Part shown: piece by piece, positions 54,864-63,715 of the stretch
Layout: each line of letters begins with the position of its first letter
How positions within the stretch are numbered: position 1 is the stretch's first letter
DNA from: Pseudobutyrivibrio ruminis
GTDB taxonomy: Bacteria; Bacillota; Clostridia; Lachnospirales; Lachnospiraceae
Assembly: GCF_015057245.1 (NCBI RefSeq)
Contig: NZ_SVET01000004.1
Coordinates: 158,875 to 222,874 of the forward strand
Direction: 5' to 3'
DNA: 64,000 bases
The notes under the pieces: model-generated
Told to the model about the DNA's origin: nothing
The model's database searches: none
What the model saw: the letters and a program-made list of their open reading frames with translations, nothing else
Translations under genes and position numbers: made by a program

Positions 54864-57311
54864 ATGAAAGTAAATGATATACTTGAGATTTGTGAGCCAG
54901 TTTGGATAGATAACGATGTCTGCCTGGAATTCAAACCTAAATTTTCAGTATTATTGCCAACATTTCGCCGTGCAAAATCAGGATTATTTGAAAGATGCAT
55001 TACATCTGTATTAGGACAGACTTTTAAAGACTTTGAACTAATAATAATAGACGATGCTTCTACTGATGGAACATCTGACATTATAAAAAAGTATATGAAA
55101 ATAGATAGACGTGTGAAATGTATTCATCATACATACAATGTTGGATTACCGGCAATTAGCGAATATGAAGCTTATCTAAAGGCGAAGGGCGAGCTTATAG
55201 CATTTATATTCGATGATTGTGTATGGGAAAAAGATTTCTTGCAACAAATCAACACATTATTTCGGGAAAAAACAATAAGTTGTTGCTATAGTATTGTTAA
55301 ATCATACTATGGGAAAAACAGGGAGGACTACGTTGTTTTAGGACAGTCAAGCAATTTGGTGGGGACAAATTCTTTATCCATTTTAAACTACATTCCAAAT
55401 AGTGGTGTAATTTTAACAAGAGAGGTCATAGAAGATTCAAGGTGTGGGCTATATGACCCACATTTGGCGCAAACTAGATTATGTGACTGGTCTTTGTGGA
55501 AAAGAATTAATAAATATTATACGTTCTATGAAACGGGCATCTTATGTGGGTGTGAATATGGTGTATCTACTAATGATTCATTAGGAAATACATACGAGAT
55601 GCATCTAGGGGCAGCTTTGGAAAGAGAAATTGATGCTAAAACTATAGATTTTTCGCCACAAAACTTTGGAGAAATTGATATTGAATATACTAGCAAATTG
55701 TCTACTGACTTATATAAAAATGCTGTAAAAACTTTGATGGAGGGGTTTTCTCTAAAAAAGTGGTATGTAGCTAATGTTAGTGATATTACAAGTCGAAAAG
55801 TCATATGCATTATTGGCGCAATAGATGCTTCACTTCAAATTAGCTTTGAAGCATATTCTAAAAATAATAGACTAGATGATTTGTTTTTTCGATTTATTGG
55901 TGTTCCAAGTAATATTTCAGATGTTATACAAGCGGATGCTGTTGTATGTGTAAGAAATCAAATTCAAGGTGAAATTGATTGGTTAGATGTTTGTAATAGT
56001 TATGGTATACCATGCTTTTATTTTACAGATGATAATTTTGAAGTACTGTCGGAAGAGCATGATATCCCATATATTAAAGAAGAAGCAAATTTATGGAAAA
56101 AGGAACGTTTCAATCAGTATACAGGATTAATTGTAGCATCTGAAAATTTAAGGAAGTTTTTCATTGAAAAAAAGGATATAGAATCAGAAAGGATTTACTA
56201 TTTGCCATGTATGCCAGCAGAGAGGATAGTAGAATTAAATGCTGATTCTTCTGATAAAACAATAACATTTGCATATATTGGTGGCATGTGGAGAAACAAA
56301 TGTTTTATAGATGTTTTTTTGCCACAATTGAGAGAACTTTCAAAGTTAAAAAAAATAAGATTGATTATTTGTGATGATGATAGTTTAGAGTTTGATCAAG
56401 AAGGAAAAATAGATGTTGTAAGAGTGGCTAGAAGGTTAAATCTTCCGGAACTATTACGAGATGTACGTCAGTATCATCCTAATTTTTTGATTCATTGTGG
56501 ATACCAACAACCAAATGATAACTACAAAAATATCAATGCACTCTTTAATGCTCTTAGTATAGGCGCGGTTTTGATAACAAACGACATAATGCCATACAAT
56601 AGTTCAGAACTAAATAAGGCACTATTACTTCTAAAAGATGCTTCGGATCTTGTTCCCATCATATCAAATAATTCGATTGGAGCAGATTATTGGAAAACGA
56701 TGTATGGAAATGCTTTGAAGATATGTGATGAGAAATATGACTATGAAGCTAATAAATGTATTTTAGAAGATATATTTAAGGATGTTGTAAATTGCTCAAA
56801 ATATTCGTTGAGTAGGAGAATTGAAAAATACATAGCCTCAGACTCAAAAGGAGCGTTACAAAAAAATATAGAGGCTCAAATATATCATCGTCCTACTGTA
56901 TCTCCTGATAAGTTACGTTTATCTAAAACTTTCTATAAGAGTAAAAAATATTCCATTTGTTGTGATAGAGAAAGTATTAAAAGTTTGTCATTTATTTTTA
57001 CAAGTTTTGATTCATATAATACTGAGGGTTTCATACGACTAAACCTTAGATATAAGGGGAAAATAATCAGATCTGTTTCTAGAAATATTGCGGAAATAAC
57101 AAATAATAATTGGGTAGACTTTGAGTTTCAGGAGATAAATAATTGTTCAGGTCTAGTTTTCCAAATACAATTTGACTTGATTTTTTCTGGAGAAAAGAAG
57201 AAATATGGTATTTATGAATTGACGCCTAATACCACATTTTTATGGAGAATTCTTAACTATTTTAATATTGCTACAAAGGACAACAATGTATTGTTGTTTT
57301 GTGCTCAATAG
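54864..57311 (+). CDS. Large two-part glycosyltransferase (GT2 plus GT-B-like region)
   Basis: An 815-residue AT-rich gene. Residues 25-250 form a GT-A domain of family 2 (FSVLLPTFRRAKSGLFE, IIIDDASTDGTSD, and a FDDC metal-site motif). Residues 310-640 look like a second, GT-B-type domain (CMPAERIV, YIGGMWRNKCFID, IRLIICDDDS). The last 170 residues are beta-rich, of unknown role. A fused enzyme of this kind could add two different linkages. Start ATG at 54864: an ATG six bases upstream runs into TGA at once. Confidence 0.75.
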   Translation: MKVNDILEICEPVWIDNDVCLEFKPKFSVLLPTFRRAKSGLFERCITSVLGQTFKDFELIIIDDASTDGTSDIIKKYMKIDRRVKCIHHTYNVGLPAISEYEAYLKAKGELIAFIFDDCVWEKDFLQQINTLFREKTISCCYSIVKSYYGKNREDYVVLGQSSNLVGTNSLSILNYIPNSGVILTREVIEDSRCGLYDPHLAQTRLCDWSLWKRINKYYTFYETGILCGCEYGVSTNDSLGNTYEMHLGAALEREIDAKTIDFSPQNFGEIDIEYTSKLSTDLYKNAVKTLMEGFSLKKWYVANVSDITSRKVICIIGAIDASLQISFEAYSKNNRLDDLFFRFIGVPSNISDVIQADAVVCVRNQIQGEIDWLDVCNSYGIPCFYFTDDNFEVLSEEHDIPYIKEEANLWKKERFNQYTGLIVASENLRKFFIEKKDIESERIYYLPCMPAERIVELNADSSDKTITFAYIGGMWRNKCFIDVFLPQLRELSKLKKIRLIICDDDSLEFDQEGKIDVVRVARRLNLPELLRDVRQYHPNFLIHCGYQQPNDNYKNINALFNALSIGAVLITNDIMPYNSSELNKALLLLKDASDLVPIISNNSIGADYWKTMYGNALKICDEKYDYEANKCILEDIFKDVVNCSKYSLSRRIEKYIASDSKGALQKNIEAQIYHRPTVSPDKLRLSKTFYKSKKYSICCDRESIKSLSFIFTSFDSYNTEGFIRLNLRYKGKIIRSVSRNIAEITNNNWVDFEFQEINNCSGLVFQIQFDLIFSGEKKKYGIYELTPNTTFLWRILNYFNIATKDNNVLLFCAQ

Positions 57312-57319
57312 GGGGATTT

Positions 57320-58609
57320 ATGATTAGAATAGAGTTAGGTTGTGGATGTACTAAAACAGAGGGGTACATTGGTGTCGATAGATTTGATTTGCAAGGCGTC
57401 GATATCATAGCTGATTTAGATACCAGTTTTCCATTTGAAAATGATTCTGTAGATGAAATATGGGCGTCTCATTCTCTTGAGCACTTGGAAAATATTGAAC
57501 ATGTATTCAAGGAAATATATAGGGTATGCAAGCATGGCGCAATTGTTCAAATATTAGCACCTTATTATTTTACAACACTTAATATTTCCAATTTTTATCA
57601 CAAATCTGTATGGACAGAAGATACTCCACGACTATTTGATATATATCCAACAGAAATGATAAAAGCTGAAGAGTACAGCATGCCGCATGGCAAAAGTTGG
57701 GGTGTTGGATGTAGTGACAACAGTAATATGAATACTGTTTTCCAAGTTGTTAAGGAAGAGTTTTTCTATTTTCCAGAGTACTGTCATTTATCATCGGAGC
57801 TAAAGCGTCAAGCTAGAAGATCAATGATAAATGTTTGCGATCAAGTGTTTTATGTGCTGGTGGTAAATAAGAGCGGAATACCCTTTTCTAAGAATGAGTT
57901 AATAAGTTATGCGGAAAAAGCGAAGGGCTTAGAGCCTCCAAGAATCGGTGAGATTCGCAAAAGAGACGAAATTAGTGCACAAAAAAAATTACAGTCTATT
58001 TTTGATAGGGTTAATAAAATTGAATGTGATTATTTAAAGGCAGAGAAATGCTTAGATGAATTGCACGAAGATGTAAATGGGTTGATTGGGCAAGAAAAAA
58101 TCTTGTTTGATAGCGTAAACAAAAGAATTGATGCATTCCAAGATAGCAATGACAAACTCAAAAATGATATCGTTCAGAAGATGTATTTTTTGAGTAGTTA
58201 CAAAGATGTTCCTAAGGAGATTATAAAAAAATGGAACATTACCTTTTATGATGGACTTTTGCTAAATGATGACTATAGAAAAGTTGAAAAATGTTATTTT
58301 TCAGAGAATATTCAACTGGAAAAATATTTTGAATATAGTGTTCCAGCTGGATTCTCAAAACTAAGTATTTGCATGTTTACATTAACACCAACATCTATTT
58401 TTTTTGAATTAGTTAATGATGGAAAAATAGCTAAACAGATGGTTGAAAATGTAAATGGTATGCAGCTAATAGAGATTTTAAATGATACCATATCTGAAAC
58501 TTCATATTTACGAATAAGATTATTAGAGCACGGCTTTAATGCGATAGCGAAGGTACTATTAATAAAAGATGGTAAGAAGGAAAAACTTGCCTATTCAGTT
58601 AAATATTAA
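57320..58609 (+). CDS. SAM-dependent methyltransferase with coiled-coil and C-terminal domain
   Basis: A 429-residue protein. The N-terminus has the class I methyltransferase pattern (ELGCGCTKTEGYIGVDRFD, then DEIWASHSLEHLEN). Residues 215-300 are rich in Lys, Glu and Leu with heptad-like spacing, probably a coiled coil, and a beta-rich C-terminal region follows. Such methyltransferases may cap glycan chains and set length, by analogy with WbdD; here that is inference. The ATG at 57320 has AGGGGGA upstream; a longer frame at 57299 overlaps the previous gene. Confidence 0.75.
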   Translation: MIRIELGCGCTKTEGYIGVDRFDLQGVDIIADLDTSFPFENDSVDEIWASHSLEHLENIEHVFKEIYRVCKHGAIVQILAPYYFTTLNISNFYHKSVWTEDTPRLFDIYPTEMIKAEEYSMPHGKSWGVGCSDNSNMNTVFQVVKEEFFYFPEYCHLSSELKRQARRSMINVCDQVFYVLVVNKSGIPFSKNELISYAEKAKGLEPPRIGEIRKRDEISAQKKLQSIFDRVNKIECDYLKAEKCLDELHEDVNGLIGQEKILFDSVNKRIDAFQDSNDKLKNDIVQKMYFLSSYKDVPKEIIKKWNITFYDGLLLNDDYRKVEKCYFSENIQLEKYFEYSVPAGFSKLSICMFTLTPTSIFFELVNDGKIAKQMVENVNGMQLIEILNDTISETSYLRIRLLEHGFNAIAKVLLIKDGKKEKLAYSVKY

Positions 58610-58629
58610 AACAGAAGGGGGAATGTGCG

Positions 58630-59148
58630 GTGAAAATATTTTTGAGACCAATTACAAAAGATGACAGCGATTTAATTGTTAAATGGCGTAATTCGCCAAA
58701 CGTATCAAAGCACTGTTTCAATAGAAATGTTATAACAAATGAATCTCATTTAAAGTTTTACCACGATTATGTGGAAGCAGGATTATATAAACAATATATT
58801 GTAGAGCGAATCGAAGAAAATATAGGTTTGATAACATATCCAATTGCAACGGTATATCTAAAGGATATTGATGAAGCAAACAAACGCTGTCAGTTATGTA
58901 TTTTTACAAGTGATGATGAAGAGTGGAATACTGAGAGTCAGGCTATTGCAGTAAAACAGTTATTGGAGATTGCATTTAAAGAGTTGAAAATGCACAAGGT
59001 TTATTCATACGTATTTACAAAGTATCCTGAAGAAAAAGAGTTGCTGGAAGCAGCTGGATTTGAAGTAGAGACAAGATTAAATAATGAGATTATAGGAGAA
59101 CAGGGAGTATTTGAAGATACTTATAGAATGGTTAAATACAATCAGTAA
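58630..59148 (+). CDS. GNAT-family N-acetyltransferase (PseH/RimJ-like)
   Basis: A 172-residue acetyltransferase starting at GTG with GGGGGAA upstream. The pattern RPITKDDSDLIVKWRNSPNV at the start and LNNEIIGEQGVFEDTYRM at the end are typical of sugar N-acetyltransferases. A second acetyltransferase in the cluster suggests two acetylated positions or sugars. Confidence 0.82.
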   Translation: MKIFLRPITKDDSDLIVKWRNSPNVSKHCFNRNVITNESHLKFYHDYVEAGLYKQYIVERIEENIGLITYPIATVYLKDIDEANKRCQLCIFTSDDEEWNTESQAIAVKQLLEIAFKELKMHKVYSYVFTKYPEEKELLEAAGFEVETRLNNEIIGEQGVFEDTYRMVKYNQ

Positions 59149-59168
59149 ATAAGTGAGGAGAATTAGCA

Positions 59169-60047
59169 GTGAAAGGAATAATACTTGCAGGTGGATCGGG
59201 AACTAGATTGTATCCACTGACCAAATCAATTTCAAAGCAGATTATGCCAATTTATGATAAGCCAATGATTTACTATCCATTGTCTACACTTATGCTTGCA
59301 GGCATCCGCGAGGTTCTTATCATCTCTACACCAAGAGATCTTCCTGTATTCAAGGAGCTTCTCGGTGATGGTAGCCAGCTTGGCATGGATATTCAGTATG
59401 CCGTTCAGGAGCAGCCAAATGGACTCGCTGAGGCATTTATCATCGGCGCAGATTTCATCGGCAAAGACGCTGTAGCACTTGTACTTGGCGATAACATCTT
59501 CTATGGCCAGTCATTCTCAAAGGTGCTTCAGACAGCAGCACATCGTACAGAGACAGAGCCAGGCGCTACAATCTTTGGTTACTATGTTCGTGACCCAAGA
59601 GAGTACGGTGTTGTTGAGTTCGATGAGAACGGCGTAGCTATTTCTATCGAGGAAAAGCCAGCTCAGCCAAAGAGCAACTACGCAGTTCCAGGTCTTTACT
59701 TCTACGACAACTCAGTTGTAGAAATCGCAAAGACAATCAAGCCATCAGCACGTGGTGAGCTTGAAATTACAGCTGTTAACAACGAATACTTAAACCGTGG
59801 AAACCTTCACGTTGAGACACTTGGCCGTGGATTTGCATGGCTTGATACAGGAAACCACGACATGCTTCTTGCAGCTGCTGAGTTCGTCAGCACATTCCAG
59901 AAGCGCCAGGGTATGTATGTATCATGCATCGAGGAAATCGCATTCAAGCGTGGCTTCATCAACAAGGAGCAGCTCCTCAAGCTTGCCGAGCCACTTATGA
60001 AGACAGAGTATGGTAAGTATTTAGTAGACGTTAGTAACGGTTTATAA
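59169..60047 (+). CDS. rfbA: Glucose-1-phosphate thymidylyltransferase
   Basis: A 292-residue nucleotidyltransferase making dTDP-glucose. The motif AGGSGTRLYPLT (residues 7-18), PKSNYAVPGLYFYD and DTGNHD are those of RmlA. Start GTG with GAGGAG upstream. Its base composition and codon use are more even (more C/G at third positions) than the AT-rich genes before and after, as are those of rfbC. rfbB and rfbD are not in the window. Confidence 0.96.
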   Translation: MKGIILAGGSGTRLYPLTKSISKQIMPIYDKPMIYYPLSTLMLAGIREVLIISTPRDLPVFKELLGDGSQLGMDIQYAVQEQPNGLAEAFIIGADFIGKDAVALVLGDNIFYGQSFSKVLQTAAHRTETEPGATIFGYYVRDPREYGVVEFDENGVAISIEEKPAQPKSNYAVPGLYFYDNSVVEIAKTIKPSARGELEITAVNNEYLNRGNLHVETLGRGFAWLDTGNHDMLLAAAEFVSTFQKRQGMYVSCIEEIAFKRGFINKEQLLKLAEPLMKTEYGKYLVDVSNGL

Positions 60048-60055
60048 AAAAGTAA

Positions 60056-60139
60056 GCTTGTAGCTATCAAGCTCTAAGTGTTACTGAATGAGACATGTAG
60101 TCGAATGAAGTAATACTTAGGCTTGAGAGCGTAACAAGC
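60056..60139 (-). repeat. Intercistronic hairpin repeat, copy B
   Basis: Outer arms 60056-60061 and 60134-60139; inner helix 60068-60085 with 60109-60125. Read on the minus strand it aligns with copy A (26056-26138). Relative to copy A, three paired positions change on both sides so that pairing is kept. It lies in the gap between rfbA and rfbC and has no T run. Confidence 0.8.
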
Positions 60140-60167
60140 GTAGAACTTAGAAAGTGTAGAGTAAAAA

Positions 60168-60746
60168 ATGGCAATTACAGTTGAAAAGAACGTAAATGGT
60201 ATTGAGGGTCTTTGTGTAATAACTCCAAAAGTCTTCGGCGACCAAAGAGGCTATTTCATGGAGACATACAACGAAAATGATATGAAGGCAGAAGGACTTG
60301 ATTATGTCTTTGTACAGGATAATCAGTCTGCAAGCAAGAAGGGTGTACTTCGTGGCCTTCACTTCCAGAAGAACTTCCCACAGGACAAGCTTGTTCGTGT
60401 AATCAAAGGTGAAGTTTATGATGTAGCAGTTGACCTCCGCCAGGGATCAGCTACATTTGGACAGCACTATGGAATTCTTCTTTCAGAGGAGAATAAAAAG
60501 CAGTTCATGATTCCAAAGGGATTCGCTCATGGATTCTTAGTAGTCAGCGATTATGCAGAGTTCTGCTACAAGGTTACTGATTTCTATCATCCAAACGATG
60601 AGGGCGGTCTTATGTACAACGATCCAGATATCGCTGTTCAGTGGCCAATCCCAGAGGGTATGACTGAGGCAGATTTAATCCTTTCAGACAAAGATAAGGT
60701 AAACTCATCTTTCAAGGAGTATTGTGAGGCTTTAGTTGAGAAGTAA
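60168..60746 (+). CDS. rfbC: dTDP-4-dehydrorhamnose 3,5-epimerase
   Basis: A 192-residue RmlC of the cupin fold. H65 in LRGLHFQ is the conserved catalytic base; FAHGFLVVSDYAEFCYK and the N-terminal QRGYF stretch are typical. It makes dTDP-4-keto-L-rhamnose. Together with rfbA it supports an L-rhamnose-containing surface glycan. The stop is 1 base before the next start codon. Confidence 0.96.
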   Translation: MAITVEKNVNGIEGLCVITPKVFGDQRGYFMETYNENDMKAEGLDYVFVQDNQSASKKGVLRGLHFQKNFPQDKLVRVIKGEVYDVAVDLRQGSATFGQHYGILLSEENKKQFMIPKGFAHGFLVVSDYAEFCYKVTDFYHPNDEGGLMYNDPDIAVQWPIPEGMTEADLILSDKDKVNSSFKEYCEALVEK

Positions 60747-60747
60747 A

Positions 60748-61881
60748 ATGACAAATGATTCTATGTCAAATGCAAATATACTGATAGTATTTGCTGGGAA
60801 AACTACGACTGCTGATATTATGGTTAGACTAATGACTGAATACAGTAAGGCAAGGCCAGTTAATGTTAGAGCCAAAGAAGTATTAGAACTAACTGGGGAT
60901 GATATTGGATGGTCTGATACGGTAATTATAGTTAGAGGAGCTGACTATTTTTTATCGAGAATAATATTAAAGGCAAAGAATGCTGGTAAAAAATGCATAT
61001 TTTACATTGATGATGATTTACTGTCTATATACAAAGACAATATTGAGTTTTATGAATACTTAAAAATATGTCTCAAAGCAGCGGATATTTTATGGACTTC
61101 AAATCATAATATTTTAGATAAGTATTCTAGATATGTAGCTGAAGATGTTAAGTGTATCAATACTATTGTAATGGATCCGTGGAATTCTCTTCAGAAATAT
61201 CAAGAGACTGAAGGTAAAGTAAAAATAGTGTTTGCAGGCTCACCTTCTCACGAAAAAATAATAAGAAAATACATATCTCCAGCAATAAGCGAAGTATATC
61301 AAATTTATTCTGATATAGAGATGCTGCTGGTGGGGTACAAAGGAACTTCATTCGATGGTCAAGAACCATATATTAGAACTACAGGATGGTTTAACAATAC
61401 AGAGGACTATAGGGAGTTCTTAATAAAAGAAAAGGCGCAAATAGGAATAGCAGTAATAGAGGATTCTGAGTTTGGACGATGTAAATTTTATAATAAGTTT
61501 TTGGAGTATACAAAACTGGGAATTATGGGCCTCTATTCTAATTGTGAACCATATACATTGATTGTTGAGGATGGTGTTAATGGAATTCTTGTAAATAATA
61601 CAGTTGAAGATTGGAAAAAGGCTTTAATTACGGCCATTAATTCCCAGAAATTGAGAGAGCAATGTGTCAATAATGCGCAAATACTTTTGAATTCTAAGTA
61701 TAGTACACAAGCTGTTATTGATGGAATACATTCGTCCATGCCAGAGTTAGAAAGTTTTAAATCTACTAGAAAAGATGTTAATTACAATATTGGGATCTTG
61801 TTATTTAAATATAGAATAAGAAGATACTGTAGATGTATTAGGCATCCTTTTATGACAGTCAAAGCTATTCTTAATATTTAA
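60748..61881 (+). CDS. Glycosyltransferase, GT-B type (paralog of 51656 gene)
   Basis: A 377-residue AT-rich gene. The ATG at 60748 is taken; a longer frame overlaps rfbC. The motif LIVEDGVNGILVNNTVEDW and the N-terminal pattern ANILIVFAGK, WSDTVIIVRGAD and FYIDDDLLS align with the gene at 51656. Probably a second sugar transferase of the same kind. Confidence 0.72.
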   Translation: MTNDSMSNANILIVFAGKTTTADIMVRLMTEYSKARPVNVRAKEVLELTGDDIGWSDTVIIVRGADYFLSRIILKAKNAGKKCIFYIDDDLLSIYKDNIEFYEYLKICLKAADILWTSNHNILDKYSRYVAEDVKCINTIVMDPWNSLQKYQETEGKVKIVFAGSPSHEKIIRKYISPAISEVYQIYSDIEMLLVGYKGTSFDGQEPYIRTTGWFNNTEDYREFLIKEKAQIGIAVIEDSEFGRCKFYNKFLEYTKLGIMGLYSNCEPYTLIVEDGVNGILVNNTVEDWKKALITAINSQKLREQCVNNAQILLNSKYSTQAVIDGIHSSMPELESFKSTRKDVNYNIGILLFKYRIRRYCRCIRHPFMTVKAILNI

Positions 61882-61927
61882 ATAGTGTTTCCTTGATGTG
61901 TAATTGTTGGACAAAGGTCTTGAAGTG

Positions 61928-62143
61928 ATGGAAGAATTAACAGTATTATTAAATAATGTACCAGATTCATATTTTGACTTTGTATCGGCTATGGTTCATT
62001 ATGCTCAGAAAAAACAGTCTCGATTAGATGCACTGCTAAACTTTTTAAATTCTAATCCAGATGTTTCGTCTTCAGATATAGTAAAGTTTGTTTCTGAACA
62101 GGCAGATTTCTTTGAGGACGCAGCATATATGTCGGCAAGTTAA
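61928..62143 (+). CDS. Small acidic helical protein, unknown function
   Basis: A 71-residue protein starting at ATG 61928 (an upstream TTG at 61904 is less likely). It is predicted to be helical (MEELTVLLNNVPDSYFDFVSAMV). Last gene of the glycan cluster by position; a terminator follows after 5 bases. No family is recognised. Confidence 0.55.
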   Translation: MEELTVLLNNVPDSYFDFVSAMVHYAQKKQSRLDALLNFLNSNPDVSSSDIVKFVSEQADFFEDAAYMSAS

Positions 62144-62148
62144 TAATG

Positions 62149-62186
62149 ATTATGATGTAGGGCGGTAGCGTTAGCTACCGCCTTTT
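62149..62186 (+). terminator. Terminator, repeated sequence copy 1
   Basis: GGCGGTAGC (62161-62169) pairs with GCTACCGCC (62174-62182), loop GTTA, then TTTT. The preceding bases ATTATGATGTAG are identical to those before the terminator at 63273. Confidence 0.88.
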
Positions 62187-62777
62187 ATAGTGCGCTATTT
62201 TAAGGAGTTTTCATAGTTTCTGCAAATAAAAACGAAAAATCTGTTTTTAATTTTCAAAAATGATGTTATAAGCCGCGAATTTGCGTGAGATTAAAAAATA
62301 AAAGCGGGAAATCCGTTTTTATTTTTTATATTTAGAAAGATAGATAGGTGCGCTGTCGATGTGGACCTGTATTTTATTCAAAATAATATGTAACTTGAAA
62401 ACTAAATAGTGCACTACATCAACAGTTATTTTAAATTGTTTAATAATAAAAAACTTATCTTTACATAACTATGAGGACATGATATAGTATCTTCTGCAAA
62501 TCAAATATGCAGATTATATCTAGTCGTTTCGACATTATTTCCAGGTTTTATTTGTAGAGTTAGTTTGGATATGGTATTAGTTTTTTGGTTATTGGAAATT
62601 TTCTTTAGGCTTTTTGTTCTCTAATGTGCATGTTTGAAATATGCTAAGAAGGGAGTGAGAGTTATAAGAAAAGGTGGATAAATCTTCTTGCGGACAAATA
62701 ATCTAGAATTTATAATGAAGTTAGATATTATGTTCGCTAGTTATTGTACATTGATAACTAGGAAGGAGGGATGCCGT
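62187..62777. other. Non-coding stretch with two related AT-rich hairpins
   Basis: About 590 bases before the antitoxin gene with no convincing gene. Two hairpins 72 bases apart (62228-62248 and 62293-62327) share an AAATAAAA(A/G)CG...GTTTTTA pattern, the second with a 15-bp stem including one G-U. A promoter at 62460-62488 may drive the toxin-antitoxin genes, giving a leader of nearly 290 bases. Nothing else is recognised. Confidence 0.5.
62460..62488 (+). promoter_or_regulatory. Possible promoter of the RelBE-like module
   Basis: -35 TTTACA (62460-62465), 17 bases, -10 TATAGT (62483-62488), far (about 290 bases) from the antitoxin start. A nearer promoter was not found. Confidence 0.4.
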
Positions 62778-62957
62778 ATGTTAGGAAATATTGCATTGGA
62801 CAAATCTCAGTATTCTGAAGATGAAAAAGAACTTTTTGATTTGTTGGATAAAGGTATTGATGATATGGAAGCCGGTAGACTAACTCCACACAAGGAGTCT
62901 ATGAGAATCCTAAAGGAACGGCTAAATAGTTATGCGATACAAAATCCAAGAAACTGA
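62778..62957 (+). CDS. Antitoxin of RelB-like type
   Basis: A 59-residue acidic protein starting at ATG 62778, set by AGGAGG at 62764-62769. A helical C-terminal part rich in Glu, Lys and Arg (DDMEAGRLTPHKESMRILKERL) fits antitoxin proteins that bind RelE/ParE toxins. Its end overlaps the toxin start by 26 bases, typical of coupled TA genes. Confidence 0.75.
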   Translation: MLGNIALDKSQYSEDEKELFDLLDKGIDDMEAGRLTPHKESMRILKERLNSYAIQNPRN

Positions 62958-63279
62958 TGAGATTCTTGAAGACATTACACAAATAGCAATTAGTCGTTAT
63001 GATTATACTGGGGATATTGAATCAGCAGAATCTTTTATTGATGAATACTCAAGTACGATTCAAACGTTGGAATACTTTCCAAACGGATACCGTGGGATCA
63101 GTATAGAGCACAGAGGATATGAAATTAAACTGATGCCATGGAATGATTACAATATTTTCTTTATAATTCGTGAAATAAAGAAGGAAATCGTTATCCTTAG
63201 GCTATTAAATCAAAAGCAGGATTGGGCAACTATTCTTCGATTTAACGATTTTTATCATTTAAATAACAAAGAATTATGA
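62932..63279 (+). CDS. RelE/ParE-family toxin
   Basis: A 115-residue basic protein with the RelE/ParE fold pattern: MRYKIQETDEILEDITQIAI at the start, then NGYRGISIEHRGYEIKLMPW and YNIFFIIREIKKEIVILRLL near the end. In the family these act on ribosome-bound mRNA or on gyrase; which applies is not clear. The stop lies within the repeated terminator at 63273. Confidence 0.82.
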   Translation: MRYKIQETDEILEDITQIAISRYDYTGDIESAESFIDEYSSTIQTLEYFPNGYRGISIEHRGYEIKLMPWNDYNIFFIIREIKKEIVILRLLNQKQDWATILRFNDFYHLNNKEL

Positions 63280-63309
63280 TGTAGGGCGGTAGCGAAAGCT
63301 ACCGCCTTT
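63273..63309. terminator. Terminator, repeated sequence copy 2, shared by two TA modules
   Basis: GGCGGTAGC/GCTACCGCC stem with a GAAA loop and a T run, preceded by the same ATTATGATGTAG as copy 1. It contains the stop codon of the RelE-like toxin (63277-63279) and abuts the end of the opposing HepT gene, so it can act in both directions. Confidence 0.88.
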
Positions 63310-63310
63310 A

Positions 63311-63715
63311 TCATGCTGTATAATATTTTTCAATTCCACGAACCATAGTTTCGAATAAAATATAGTAATCGCCAATAATATCGTCATAATATCTAAGTGC
63401 TACCTGGCCATCATAATCATGGGCTAAGGTATTACGTACTTTCAACATATCCATCCATTTATCGTCGTCAATTAATCCGACAGAAAAGGCCGCTTTTAAA
63501 CATTCTCTAGGAGAGCCGGAAGCGAAATCGGTCATTCCAAATTCTTGAGTAACAAGTTCTTTTAAAACTTTCCATGATAAATCAAAAGTTAGGTTGAAAT
63601 TCTGCACAGTAGCAGGTAGTACAAAAGGAGCATCTATGTCGGCCCCTCTAGAGAGTTGAAGATTAGCTAAGCTTTTACATAGACTTTGGTATCTATTAAA
63701 ATATTTGCTTTCCAT
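63311..63715 (-). CDS. hepT: HepT-like HEPN toxin
   Basis: A 134-residue helical protein of the HEPN/nucleotidyltransferase-substrate-binding family. The RNase motif R-x4-H-x-Y is intact in RNTLAHDY near residue 101. The start is ATG at 63715 (MESKYFN), overlapping mntA by 20 bases; a longer frame to 63895 mostly covers mntA in another frame and is rejected. By analogy with known HepT-MntA pairs, the toxin is neutralised by AMPylation of the Tyr in this motif. Confidence 0.85.
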   Translation of the reverse strand: MESKYFNRYQSLCKSLANLQLSRGADIDAPFVLPATVQNFNLTFDLSWKVLKELVTQEFGMTDFASGSPRECLKAAFSVGLIDDDKWMDMLKVRNTLAHDYDGQVALRYYDDIIGDYYILFETMVRGIEKYYTA

